From: Afipia massiliensis
Lineage (GTDB): Bacteria > Pseudomonadota > Alphaproteobacteria > Rhizobiales > Xanthobacteraceae
Direction: 5' to 3'
DNA length: 64,000 nucleotides
Assembly (NCBI RefSeq): GCF_001006325.2
Contig: NZ_LBIA02000001.1
Coordinates: 4,403,501 to 4,467,500 of the forward strand
Shown: one piece after another, positions 1-10,497 of the stretch
How positions within the stretch are numbered: the first letter of the stretch is position 1
Layout of the letters: every line of letters starts with the position of its first letter
Translations under genes and position numbers: made by a program
The notes under the pieces: model-generated
Database searches by the model: none
Told to the model about the DNA's origin: nothing
What the model saw: the letters and a program-made list of their open reading frames with translations, nothing else

Positions 1-297
1 ACCGGCGGCATTGAAGCTCCCGGCAACGACGGCTTTTCCGATCCGGCTGCGCTCACGGCCGCCTTCGCGGCTTCCGGCGCGAGCCTCGTTTGTCTTTGTT
101 CCTCCGATAAGGTCTACGCCACGCAGGCCGTTGCCGCAGCTCAAGCCCTTCACGCCGCGGGTGCAAAGCATATCTATCTCGCAGGCCGGCCCGGCGAACT
201 CGAAGCCACGCTGCGGGCTGCGGGCGTCGGCGAATTCATTTTTGCCGGAGGCGATGCCCTGGCAATGCTCAAGGCGGCCTACGAACGTATGGGGTGA
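1..297 (+). CDS. mutA: Methylmalonyl-CoA mutase small (beta) subunit, C-terminal part
   Basis: The gene is cut by the left edge; 98 codons of frame 1 remain, ending in TGA at 295-297. The visible protein is the end of the Rossmann-like cobalamin-binding domain typical of MutA. It contains IEAPGNDGF, a CLCSSDKVYATQA stretch and the closing segment AGVGEFIFAGGDALAML. In two-subunit mutases this chain is the non-catalytic partner of MutB. The complex interconverts methylmalonyl-CoA and succinyl-CoA in propionate catabolism. It is followed by a small GFA-family gene, then mutB and meaB on the same strand, so these are probably one operon. Confidence 0.88.
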   Translation, partial: TGGIEAPGNDGFSDPAALTAAFAASGASLVCLCSSDKVYATQAVAAAQALHAAGAKHIYLAGRPGELEATLRAAGVGEFIFAGGDALAMLKAAYERMG

Positions 298-301
298 AGC
301 C

Positions 302-766
302 ATGAAGGAACGAGTTCCCGTTCTCACCGGCGGTTGCCAATGTGGCGCTGTGCGTTTTGCGTCCTACTCCAAACCGGGACGGATCAGCGTCTGCCACTGC
401 CGGATGTGCCAGAAGGCGGTGGCCGGACCGTTCGCATCGTTCGTTGAAATACCGCATGGCGATTTCGCGTGGACGCGCGGCACGCCGGCGACGTTTCGCT
501 CGTCATCGTTGGCGGCGCGCGATTTTTGCGCGGCCTGTGGAACGCCGCTCAGCTATCGCAAGGTTGACGGTACGGTGATCGAGTTGCTGACCGGTGCTTT
601 CGATCGGCCGGATCACGTCATTCCGACCTATCAAATTGGCGTTGAATCGAAGCTTGCCTGGATCAGCCATCTGCACAACCTTCCCGGCAAGACAACCTCG
701 GAAGCTGCCGGTTCTGCCGAAGCCGGCAGCATTGTCAGCTATCAGCATCCAGACCATAATACGTAG
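302..766 (+). CDS. GFA-family (CENP-V/GFA domain) zinc-binding protein
   Basis: The 154-residue protein has the usual GFA fold signatures: GGCQCGAVRF near the start, CHCRMCQ about 30 residues later, and FCAACGTPLSY in the middle. These cysteine pairs bind zinc in the family, whose founding member condenses formaldehyde with glutathione. Most paralogues have no known substrate, so formaldehyde should not be assumed. The ATG at 302 lies 4 bases after the mutA stop, which argues for co-transcription. A longer reading from an upstream ATG would run through mutA in another frame and is unlikely. The last 25 residues are low in complexity. Confidence 0.85.
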   Translation: MKERVPVLTGGCQCGAVRFASYSKPGRISVCHCRMCQKAVAGPFASFVEIPHGDFAWTRGTPATFRSSSLAARDFCAACGTPLSYRKVDGTVIELLTGAFDRPDHVIPTYQIGVESKLAWISHLHNLPGKTTSEAAGSAEAGSIVSYQHPDHNT

Positions 767-810
767 CCGCGCGTCACCACGATGATTGCGCGCAAACCTG
801 AGACAGCAGA

Positions 811-2970
<2,160 letters not shown>

Positions 2971-2994
2971 GCAACGGGTGGAACACGGTCGTCC

Positions 2995-3987
2995 ATGCCG
3001 GCTCAGGCGATGAATTCCGATAGCGCGTCCCGCCTCGCCTCCGACGTGCGCTCCGGCGATCGCGCCGCGCTCGCGCGCGCCATCACCTTGATCGAAAGCC
3101 GCCGTGCCGACCATCAGGCGCAGGCGCGCGAACTGGTGCAGGCGTTGCTGCCGCTCACCGGCAAGGCGGTTCGCGTCGGCATCACCGGCTCGCCGGGCGT
3201 CGGCAAATCCACAACCGTCGATGCGCTCGGCATGGCGCTGATCGCAAAGGGCCACAAGGTCGCCGTGCTGGCAGTCGATCCGTCGTCTGCGCGAACCGGC
3301 GGCTCGATCCTCGGTGACAAGACGCGGATGGCGCTGCTTTCCGCCGAGGACAATGCGTTCATCCGCCCTTCCCCGTCGTCCGGCACGCTCGGCGGCGTCG
3401 CTGCCAAGACCCGCGAGGCGATGCTGTTGTGCGAAGCCGCCGGCTTCGATGTGGTGCTGGTGGAAACCGTCGGCATCGGCCAGTCGGAAACGGCTGTCTG
3501 CGACATGACCGATTTCTTCCTGGCGCTGATGCTGCCGGGCGCAGGCGACGAATTGCAGGGCATCAAGAAAGGCCTTGTCGAGCTTGCCGACATGATCGCC
3601 GTCAACAAGGCCGACGGCGACAATCTCAAGCGCGCGAAAGCCGCCGCCGCCGAGTACAACGCCGCGCTTCATATTCTCGCGCCGCGCTCGGAGCACTGGT
3701 TTCCGCCGGTCCTCACCTATTCTGCCCTGACCGGTGACGGGATCAACGCGCTGTGGGAGAAAATCCTCGCACATCGCACCGCGATGATCGCGTCCGGCGA
3801 CTTCGAAACCCGGCGGCGTCATCAGCAGGTCAAGTGGATGTGGACCATTCTGGAAGACCGGCTGCACGCGCGGCTGCGATCCGATCCGGCGATCCGCGCC
3901 AAGGTGAAGCAAACCGAAGCCGCCGTTGCCAACGGCCGCATGACGCCCGCGGTCGCAGCGGAAACCATTTCGGCGCTGCTGGACTAG
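2995..3987 (+). CDS. meaB: Methylmalonyl-CoA mutase-associated G3E GTPase MeaB (ArgK family)
   Basis: The 330-residue P-loop GTPase has Walker A GSPGVGKS (about residues 65-72), the Walker B/switch region VLVETVGIGQSET and the base-specificity motif NKAD. MeaB protects the mutase from inactivation and gates cofactor loading. Its place directly after mutB supports the assignment over the older 'ArgK' name. An alternative ATG lies five codons in. The C-terminal ~60 residues form the dimerisation arm usual in the family. The gene ends inside the left end of a CTAG-ended palindromic repeat. Confidence 0.95.
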   Translation: MPAQAMNSDSASRLASDVRSGDRAALARAITLIESRRADHQAQARELVQALLPLTGKAVRVGITGSPGVGKSTTVDALGMALIAKGHKVAVLAVDPSSARTGGSILGDKTRMALLSAEDNAFIRPSPSSGTLGGVAAKTREAMLLCEAAGFDVVLVETVGIGQSETAVCDMTDFFLALMLPGAGDELQGIKKGLVELADMIAVNKADGDNLKRAKAAAAEYNAALHILAPRSEHWFPPVLTYSALTGDGINALWEKILAHRTAMIASGDFETRRRHQQVKWMWTILEDRLHARLRSDPAIRAKVKQTEAAVANGRMTPAVAAETISALLD

Positions 3988-4060
3988 TGTGGTGGTTCGC
4001 AAGTCCGTAATATTTACTCAGCACGCCCATTTACGGACTTGCGAACCAAAACCACACTAG
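3984..4060. repeat. CTAG-ended imperfect palindromic intergenic repeat, copy A
   Basis: The left arm (3984-4010) begins CTAGTGTGGT and continues GGTTCGCAAGTCCGTAA. After a ~20-base loop the right arm (4031-4060) is its reverse complement with a three-base A bulge, ending ACCACACTAG. The arm length and CTAG ends suggest a small mobile or structural repeat family. The last bases of meaB, including its stop, lie in the left arm, so the element sits exactly at the gene end and may act as a transcript terminator or stabiliser. Confidence 0.85.
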
Positions 4061-4072
4061 AATTGTTATTTT

Positions 4073-4147
4073 CTAGTGTCCTTTAGAATCCGAAGTTCGC
4101 TATGGAACGCGCTGCAAATGAGGCGAACTTCGGATTCAGGACACTAG
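4073..4147. repeat. CTAG-ended imperfect palindromic intergenic repeat, copy B
   Basis: This second palindrome starts 13 bases after copy A. The left arm reads CTAGTGTCCT then GAATCCGAAGTTCGC, with three extra bases between the blocks. The right arm is GCGAACTTCGGATTC then AGGACACTAG. The stem sequence differs from copy A, but the CTAGTGT terminus and the design are shared. The right end stops 2 bases before the pcp start codon at 4150, so it probably affects pcp translation or marks an insertion. An ATG inside it (4102) is in frame with pcp but is probably not used. Confidence 0.83.
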
Positions 4148-4149
4148 TG

Positions 4150-4803
4150 ATGGGCGACAAGCCGCGCATTCTCGTCACCGGCTTTCAGCCTTTTCCGGGC
4201 GCTCCCTACAATCCCACAGAGAAGCTCGTCGAAAGACTGCTGCGCCTGCGCCGCCCGGTGCTCGACGGTATCGAGCGGATCGGACACATCTTTCCGGTGA
4301 CCTACAGCGCGGTCGATCGCGAATTGCCCGCGCTGATCGCAACTCATCGCCCCGATGCACTGCTGATGTTCGGGCTCGCGACACGCTCGCCGTACGTGCG
4401 CGTCGAGACCCGTGCGCGCAACACCGTCACGCAAATCTGGCCGGACGCCGAACACACGCAGGTTCGCAGCCGGACCATCGTCAGCGGCCTGGATTCAACG
4501 CGGCGTTTCGGACCGCACACGCTGAAACTGCTGCGCGCTGCGCAGCAGACCGGTGTCGATGCCCGCGCCTCGCTGAGCGCAGGATACTATCTCTGCAACT
4601 ATCTGAGCTGGCGTGCGATTGAATTGACACGCGCAGAAAACGGGCCCCGCCTCGCGTCCTTCATCCATGTTCCGCTGGTGCCGCGCGGCACAGTGGAACG
4701 CCGCGCAGGTTCGCCGAACCGGGTGACGTTTGAGCAACTGGTGGATGCAGGCGAGGCTGTGCTTATGGAAATGGCACGTCTGGCGCGGCATCGGGCAAAC
4801 TGA
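4150..4803 (+). CDS. pcp: Pyrrolidone-carboxylate peptidase (peptidase C15)
   Basis: The 217-residue cytosolic cysteine peptidase removes N-terminal pyroglutamate. The sequence begins with the family signature ILVTGFQPFPGAPYNP. The triad is recognisable as Glu86 (VRVETRARN), Cys149 (SAGYYLCNYLSW) and His173 (FIHVPLVP), with the spacing known from bacterial enzymes. I chose ATG 4150 over the in-frame ATG at 4102 because the extra 16 residues would be encoded by the palindromic repeat and precede the normal N-terminus. There is no operon partner; the next gene starts 103 bases downstream. Confidence 0.9.
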   Translation: MGDKPRILVTGFQPFPGAPYNPTEKLVERLLRLRRPVLDGIERIGHIFPVTYSAVDRELPALIATHRPDALLMFGLATRSPYVRVETRARNTVTQIWPDAEHTQVRSRTIVSGLDSTRRFGPHTLKLLRAAQQTGVDARASLSAGYYLCNYLSWRAIELTRAENGPRLASFIHVPLVPRGTVERRAGSPNRVTFEQLVDAGEAVLMEMARLARHRAN

Positions 4804-4906
4804 TTTTCGGCCGCAAATCCGGCTGGCAGCCATTCGGTAAGCGGCGTTGTGCGACGCAATATCGGAGCCTAAGTGAAGAACTCCTCTCTGCGCGAGCGAT
4901 GTCTTC

Positions 4907-6154
4907 ATGACCGATACCAGTGCCAACGCTTGGGTTTCATCGACCCATCGCCCGATGGGCTTCCGCGAGTTCGTGGCCATCGTGGCTGCGATCATGGCGC
5001 TCAATCCGCTGGCCATGGATCTGATGCTGCCTGCCCTCCCTGACGTGGTCTCGGCATTCCACATCAGCAACGCCAACCGGGTGCAGGCCGTCCTCTCCGT
5101 GTTCCTGACCGGCTTCGGCGCCGGCCAGTTCATCATCGGGCCGCTGGCGGATCGCTTCGGACGGCGGCCGGTCCTGATCGGCGGATTGATCGTCTACGGC
5201 ATCGCCAGTCTGCTCGCGATTATCGCGCCATCTTTTGAGACGCTGCTGCTCGCGCGCGGCCTGCAGGGGCTCAGCACGGCGGCGGCGCGGGTGATCGCCA
5301 CGTCCATCGTGCGAGACTGCTACAGCGGCCGCCGCATGGCGAGCGTGATGTCGCTGGCCATGATGATCTTCATTTCGGTGCCGGTGATCGCTCCGTCATT
5401 CGGCCAGGCCATCATGCTGCTCGCGGAATGGCACGGCATTTTCATCGTGCTGCTGGTCTATGGCGTGCTGACGCTGAGCTGGATCATCATTCGCCTGCCG
5501 GAAACATTGCCGCTCACCGAGCGCAAATCCCTCGCCGTTGGCGAGGTGGCAAGCAACTTTCTTCAGACAATCAAGAACCGGCAAACCTTTGGTTACGCGT
5601 TGGCCGCCGGGAGCGTGCAGGGCATCCTGTTCGGTTACGTTCTGTCTTCGCAGCAAATCTTCACCGGCATCTACGGGCTTGGCCATTACTTCCCGCTCGC
5701 CTTCGCCGCAATTGCCATCGGGATCGCTGTCGCCGGCTTCGTGAACTCGCGCATTGTCGGCCGCTACGGCATGCGTATGATCTCGCATATCGCCCTCGTC
5801 GGCCAACTGGCTATCGCCACCGTCATGCTGACCGCGGCCCTCACCGGATGGCTTTCTCTCACTTTGTTCATGATCCTCGCCACAGGCAGCCTGTTTACAT
5901 TCGGGTTGATGTTCTCCAATTTTGCCGCGCTGGCGATGGAGCCTCAGGGACATATAGCAGGAACCGCCTCGTCGCTGTTCGGATCGATCACAACGCTGAT
6001 CGGAATCGTGATCGGCACCGCGATCGGCCAGTACTATGACGGCACGCTGGTTCCGCTCGCGACCGGCGGATTGCTGAGTTCGGCCGTCGCGCTTGCTGTC
6101 GTGTTCGTGGTTGAAAAAGGCCGGCTGTTTACGCCGCACAACGCGCCGATTTGA
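4907..6154 (+). CDS. MFS drug-resistance transporter, Bcr/CflA type
   Basis: The 415-residue inner-membrane protein has about 12 hydrophobic segments. The MFS motif A between TM2 and TM3 reads GPLADRFGRRPVLIGG, and the N-terminal TM1 motif LNPLAMDLMLPALP is characteristic of Bcr/CflA proton-driven exporters. Substrates in this family include bicyclomycin, chloramphenicol and sulfonamides; the substrate here cannot be read from sequence. It stands alone, with unrelated genes on both sides. Confidence 0.88.
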   Translation: MTDTSANAWVSSTHRPMGFREFVAIVAAIMALNPLAMDLMLPALPDVVSAFHISNANRVQAVLSVFLTGFGAGQFIIGPLADRFGRRPVLIGGLIVYGIASLLAIIAPSFETLLLARGLQGLSTAAARVIATSIVRDCYSGRRMASVMSLAMMIFISVPVIAPSFGQAIMLLAEWHGIFIVLLVYGVLTLSWIIIRLPETLPLTERKSLAVGEVASNFLQTIKNRQTFGYALAAGSVQGILFGYVLSSQQIFTGIYGLGHYFPLAFAAIAIGIAVAGFVNSRIVGRYGMRMISHIALVGQLAIATVMLTAALTGWLSLTLFMILATGSLFTFGLMFSNFAALAMEPQGHIAGTASSLFGSITTLIGIVIGTAIGQYYDGTLVPLATGGLLSSAVALAVVFVVEKGRLFTPHNAPI

Positions 6155-6301
6155 GCGGTTCTCAATCTCGATTCCATTAACCCTACCGTCGACAATCGTA
6201 CGCGAATGCGCGTACGTGGGCATCGTTCGCTGTATTCCTGCATTAGGTCTTTACGATGCGATTCCCGTTCGGAAACGCAATCAGACCGATCGGGCCGCCG
6301 C

Positions 6302-7672
6302 ATGGACATCAGCCGCCGCAATCTCATCAACGCTACCGCCGCCGGCGCGGCAGCAGGTGCGCTGACAACAGCACCTGCGCCCGCACGCGCCGCCCCGCTG
6401 ACATCCACGCTCGGCCGTGACGCCACCCAATACGGCGTGCGGCCGAACAGTCCCGACGACCAGACCCGCGCCCTCCAGCGTGCCATCAATGAATCGTCCA
6501 ATGCTCAGGTACCACTGGCGCTGCCGCCGGGAATCTATCGCACCGGCGCATTGAAGCTGCCGAATGGCGCCCGGCTTATCGGCGTCCACGGCGCGACGGT
6601 GCTGCAATTCACGGGCGGATCGTCGCTGGTCGGCAGCGACGGCGCGAGCAGTATCGCCCTCACCGGCCTCACGCTCGACGGCTCCGGAATCAAACTCCCC
6701 AACCGGCGCGGGCTGGTGCATTTCCAGAACGGCCTCGATGTCCGTGTCCAGGACTGCGACATCGTCGGCAGCGGCGGAAACGGCATCTGGTTCGAAACCA
6801 TCGCGGGCGAAGTCAGCGGCAACACCATCCGCAAGACAGCGAGCACGGCATTCACGTCGTTCGACGCGCTTGGGCTGCTGGTCGCGCAGAACACCATTCA
6901 GGACGCGTCAGACAACGGCATCGAAATCCTGCGTCATACGATCGGCGATGACGGCACCATCGTCGTCAACAACCGTATCGATGACATCAAGGCAGGTCCC
7001 GGCGGCTCCGGCCAGCACGGCAACGCCATCAATGCGTTCCGCGCCGGCAACGTCATTGTCAGCGGCAACCGCATCCGCAACTGCGATTATTCAGCCGTGC
7101 GCGGCAACTCGGCATCGAACATCCAGATCACCGGCAATAGCGTCAGCAACGTCCGCGAGGTGGCGCTCTATTCGGAGTTCGCATTTGAAGGCGCGGTGAT
7201 CGCCAACAACACCGTCGACATCTGCGCCGTCGGCGTATCGGTGGCGAATTTCAACGAAGGCGGCCGCATAGTGACCGTTCATGGCAACGTCATCCGGAAT
7301 ATGTTGCCGAAGCGCCCGATCGGCACCGCGCCGGACGATGATGCGGGCATTGGCATCGTCGTGGAAGCAGACGCCGCGGTCACTGGCAACGTGATCGAGA
7401 ACGCGCCCTCATTCGGAATCATGGCCGGCTGGGGAAGATACCTGCGCGATGTGACTATCACCGGCAACGTGGTGCGCAACGCCTTCGTCGGGATCGGCGT
7501 ATCGGTAGTGTCCGGCGCCGGCACGGCATTGGTCAGCAACAACCTGATTTCAGGATCGAGGGGTTCCGCGATCGTCGGGCTCGATCATGCGAAGACCGTG
7601 ACCGCCGACCTGGGTAAGGAAGGAACCTCACGCTTTGCGCAAATCGCCCTGGGCCTCAACGCCGTGCGTTGA
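6302..7672 (+). CDS. Tat-exported parallel beta-helix repeat protein (TIGR03808-like)
   Basis: The 456-residue protein has a twin-arginine signal at its N-terminus (MDISRRNLINATAAGAAAGA), with likely cleavage after PARA. The mature part is a run of about 23-residue repeats rich in GN-x-I/V and NNxI turns (for example VSGNTIRK, VIANNTVDIC, VTGNVIENA), which predicts a right-handed beta helix as in pectate lyases. I recognise it as resembling the family described as a Tat-translocated repeat protein of unknown function. No catalytic residues are evident. The ATG at 6302 begins directly at the Tat signal. It converges on, and overlaps by 45 bases, the small gene on the opposite strand. Confidence 0.85.
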   Translation: MDISRRNLINATAAGAAAGALTTAPAPARAAPLTSTLGRDATQYGVRPNSPDDQTRALQRAINESSNAQVPLALPPGIYRTGALKLPNGARLIGVHGATVLQFTGGSSLVGSDGASSIALTGLTLDGSGIKLPNRRGLVHFQNGLDVRVQDCDIVGSGGNGIWFETIAGEVSGNTIRKTASTAFTSFDALGLLVAQNTIQDASDNGIEILRHTIGDDGTIVVNNRIDDIKAGPGGSGQHGNAINAFRAGNVIVSGNRIRNCDYSAVRGNSASNIQITGNSVSNVREVALYSEFAFEGAVIANNTVDICAVGVSVANFNEGGRIVTVHGNVIRNMLPKRPIGTAPDDDAGIGIVVEADAAVTGNVIENAPSFGIMAGWGRYLRDVTITGNVVRNAFVGIGVSVVSGAGTALVSNNLISGSRGSAIVGLDHAKTVTADLGKEGTSRFAQIALGLNAVR

Positions 7673-7957
7673 CGGCATCTGCGTGAATGGCGACGGTAGA
7701 ACGGCGGCGTCTTCCATTTGCGCGATCGCCACCTCGACGGGCTTGTCCTGAACCGGATCGGGGGGCGCAAGCTGCTCCCATGTGGCCAGCGCCACCCGGG
7801 CCTCCTGAATGACTTTCAGGAATTCCGGCTCCTTGTAATAGACCTTCCAGCGGCCGGTCTCGTAAAGTTCGATCAGATAATTAAGCCGTCGCTCCGCCAG
7901 CATGCGCCAGCGCGCTACGACACTTCGCCCACGATCGGCATCGCCGGAATTGGCCAT
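7628..7957 (-). CDS. Small conserved protein of unknown function (TIGR03809-like)
   Basis: The 109-residue soluble protein has a helical core (MLAERRLNYLIELYETGRWKVYY) and no signal peptide, TM segment or known catalytic motif. I believe it matches a short family confined to this bacterial group that lies beside the Tat-exported beta-helix protein, but this is from memory. The ATG at 7957 is the first in frame. Its 3' end overlaps the end of the beta-helix gene by 45 bases in convergent orientation. The last ~30 residues are poorly ordered and may be less conserved. Confidence 0.7.
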   Translation of the reverse strand: MANSGDADRGRSVVARWRMLAERRLNYLIELYETGRWKVYYKEPEFLKVIQEARVALATWEQLAPPDPVQDKPVEVAIAQMEDAAVLPSPFTQMPSTHGVEAQGDLRKA

Positions 7958-8122
7958 TTCGATTCCAAGAAAGATCGCTGAAAAAAGACGTTCAGAAAAT
8001 CACGCAAACGCAACGAATCGCTCAAGCTTCACAACAAGCACAATACGTATCTCAACTTTTGCCACAGATACATGCAACTTTCGTGACCCGGACTGACCGA
8101 AGGCCCGAAAACTCACTGATGA

Positions 8123-10417
8123 TTAACGCACCTGGAGCCTGATCGCGGCGCGGAGTGACGTCCGCGACCCCGCCGCTGGCGGCTCACGGCCGGAGACAGC
8201 AGCCGAGCCGGTATTGGTCGTCCCCGCCACAGAGGGCGTGCCGGGCTTGACGGCTTCAACCGCAATCGAGCGCGCCAGAGTCCGGGTGTAATTCGGTACC
8301 GGTGTGAACTGGTTCTTGTTGAAGTCGTGCTGGATGCGGTCGCCGCCCCCCGCCTGGGTGGCGCACACAGCAGTCACGGTCTCGATCCCCTTGTCCTTCA
8401 TCCGGAACTGAAATGGCGCACCGGCACCGGGGAATTGGATCGGCACGCCGGCCTTGATGAAGTTGTCCCGTTGAAAGGTGTTCGGCAGCAACACGGTCCC
8501 CTCACCCCGTTCGTCGATGTCAGTCAGGGTCAGGAAGCAGTCACGCGGCGCCACGACGGTAAAGACCGGCGTATCGCCGAGACGGTAGCTGTCCCGGTCC
8601 GACGTCAGGGACAGGTCGTCGCTGTTGCGAATCGGTTGTGGCACGGGCTGGGGCGGTCGCGCATTCCTGATGGCAACGATCTTGAGATCCGTGAGATCAG
8701 GCGCAATTCCACGGAACGACGCTTCGAACTGATCGCGCGGAACCGCTCCCTGCGCCAGCCGCCGGACCAGCGGCCGGTACTTCTGATCGACATCCGCGAC
8801 GCCTTCATTGAACTCGGACTTCTTGAGGCCAAGCTCCGAGGCCGCCATCGTCAGATCGAGATCGTCCTCGTAGCGCTTGGCCAGCGCGTTGATCATTTCA
8901 ATGCCATTCAGTTTCAGCGTCGAATCGAGGCCTGCGCGCTTCATTGCATCCGCGAACCGCTTCGCGTCGTCTTCGATCAGCGCATCCATCCTGGCATGCG
9001 GCGGATACAATCCCTCCACCGCATCGCGGACGTCCTTCGGGAAGACCCGTCCCTTCAGGACCAGTTCGCGAACGTCGTCCTTGGCTTTGCGCATGCCCTG
9101 ATCGTGGCAGCCCATGCAGGAAATGCCGTTCGTCACCGAAAAGTCCTTGCGCGACGGATCGCGCACGATAGCAGTCGGCCCCTTGTCGATCCGGTCGCCT
9201 TTCGCCGTGTTCAGATAGTAGGCCTGAAAGCCATTGGGCAGGCTGTAGATCGTCTCGCCGCCATCATGATGGAAAGCGTTCGGGCCAGTGGGGCCAAGCG
9301 GAAAGTCGAACAGGCTCTGACGGTCGCGGTTGCCGGCGAAGTCATACGAGGTCCAGAAAAAACCGCTGCGCGAGGGATGCCGCTCGATCAGGCGATTGTT
9401 CTGGCTGACGCCGGACCGCTGGAATGCAGCACGCTGCGCGACGAAGTTGCGGATGTTTCCCTCGACATCGACGCCCTGCTCTCTCGCAAGCTGCTGGAAG
9501 GTGTTCGGCAGTTGGAGCAGCACATCATAGAGCGGCGGCTGCGACGCAGTGAACGCGAACCAGTCGGCGCGCACATATGGTATCGGCGTTGCCGCCCCCG
9601 AGGCCAGCGTGCGACTGGCTTCCGAATCCGGCACGGCGTTGTAGGGATAGGCTGCGATCACATTGTCCCAGTCGGCGGCTTTCCAGCCGAGATCGAGAAG
9701 ATTGAAGCGCAGGATGCTGCCTTCCGGGTCGATCGTTTCCAGCTTGACGACGTCGGACGAACGGCTGAGCGAATTGAGGAACTTCACCGCAGCCTGCTGA
9801 TAGACCTTCATCGCAGCCGGATCGGCGCAGATATTGGTGAGATGGGTCAGCGTCAGGTAGCGTGTCGTCGCCCGGCGTTGCGGCCGCTGCTTGCCAAGGT
9901 CCGCCGCCATGAAGGACGCCATGTCGTCGGGCGTGATGAACTTGTGCGTCTCGCAACTGGCGACGGCCTTGGCGCCAAGTGCACTGACCCAGTTCTCAAG
10001 CGCCTTGAGATCGGCCTCGGAAGGCGGCACATGCGACGAGCCCTCGTAATAGATGTCGTACGGCATCTCCTTGTCGACGATCTGACGGAACAGCTTCGAC
10101 CCCAGCGGATTTCCCGGCAGGACATAGTGCGGATTGACGGCAAGCTCATCGAGTTGGAGAACGTTGCCGAAGTTCTTCGCAGGCCGCTCGCGGTCGACCA
10201 GCTTGTCTTGCTGATGACAACGCGCGCAGTGCTTGTCGAGAACATCGAACGCGGCTTTCGCAACCGGGTCGGATGGCGGAACGATCGCGTTTGCCACCGC
10301 TGCGTTATCCTTAGGCTTCGCATCCTGTGCGATCGATGGTCCGGCAACGCCGAGAACCAATCCCGCCGCAACCGCTATGCTAAACGCACGCAGAGCAACC
10401 TCCGCAAACCCGCTCAT
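8123..10417 (-). CDS. Secreted diheme cytochrome c with C-terminal DUF4384-like domain
   Basis: The 764-residue protein has a Sec signal peptide (cleavage near SIAQ, residue 31). Two c-type heme sites are visible, CARCH at 64-68 and CMGCH at 434-438, separated by a large region with no fold I can name. A C-terminal domain at about 602-690 (LTSDRDSYRLGDTPVFTV, FLTLTDIDERGEGTVLLPN) resembles DUF4384. The protein should act in the periplasm or at the cell surface. The ATG at 10417 has a GAGGGGA ribosome site and begins just before the signal peptide; an upstream in-frame start would bury it. It is the last gene of a five-gene leftward locus headed by an ECF sigma factor. Its electron donor and function are unknown. 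Confidence 0.8.
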   Translation of the reverse strand: MSGFAEVALRAFSIAVAAGLVLGVAGPSIAQDAKPKDNAAVANAIVPPSDPVAKAAFDVLDKHCARCHQQDKLVDRERPAKNFGNVLQLDELAVNPHYVLPGNPLGSKLFRQIVDKEMPYDIYYEGSSHVPPSEADLKALENWVSALGAKAVASCETHKFITPDDMASFMAADLGKQRPQRRATTRYLTLTHLTNICADPAAMKVYQQAAVKFLNSLSRSSDVVKLETIDPEGSILRFNLLDLGWKAADWDNVIAAYPYNAVPDSEASRTLASGAATPIPYVRADWFAFTASQPPLYDVLLQLPNTFQQLAREQGVDVEGNIRNFVAQRAAFQRSGVSQNNRLIERHPSRSGFFWTSYDFAGNRDRQSLFDFPLGPTGPNAFHHDGGETIYSLPNGFQAYYLNTAKGDRIDKGPTAIVRDPSRKDFSVTNGISCMGCHDQGMRKAKDDVRELVLKGRVFPKDVRDAVEGLYPPHARMDALIEDDAKRFADAMKRAGLDSTLKLNGIEMINALAKRYEDDLDLTMAASELGLKKSEFNEGVADVDQKYRPLVRRLAQGAVPRDQFEASFRGIAPDLTDLKIVAIRNARPPQPVPQPIRNSDDLSLTSDRDSYRLGDTPVFTVVAPRDCFLTLTDIDERGEGTVLLPNTFQRDNFIKAGVPIQFPGAGAPFQFRMKDKGIETVTAVCATQAGGGDRIQHDFNKNQFTPVPNYTRTLARSIAVEAVKPGTPSVAGTTNTGSAAVSGREPPAAGSRTSLRAAIRLQVR

Positions 10418-10497
10418 CAAATATGTCCCCTCAAAACCGTTAGCTTCACAATCAACGCCACGGATTAGTCGTGTCAGGAACCGCACGAGTTCAGGTA

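Noticed and set aside
4102-4149. Upstream ATG extending pcp by 16 residues
   Set aside because: It lies inside a palindromic repeat and precedes the conserved Pcp N-terminus; ATG 4150 is preferred.
8327-10468. 713-codon plus-strand open frame opposite the cytochrome gene
   Set aside because: The opposite strand encodes signal peptide, two heme motifs and a DUF4384-like domain; this frame has none.
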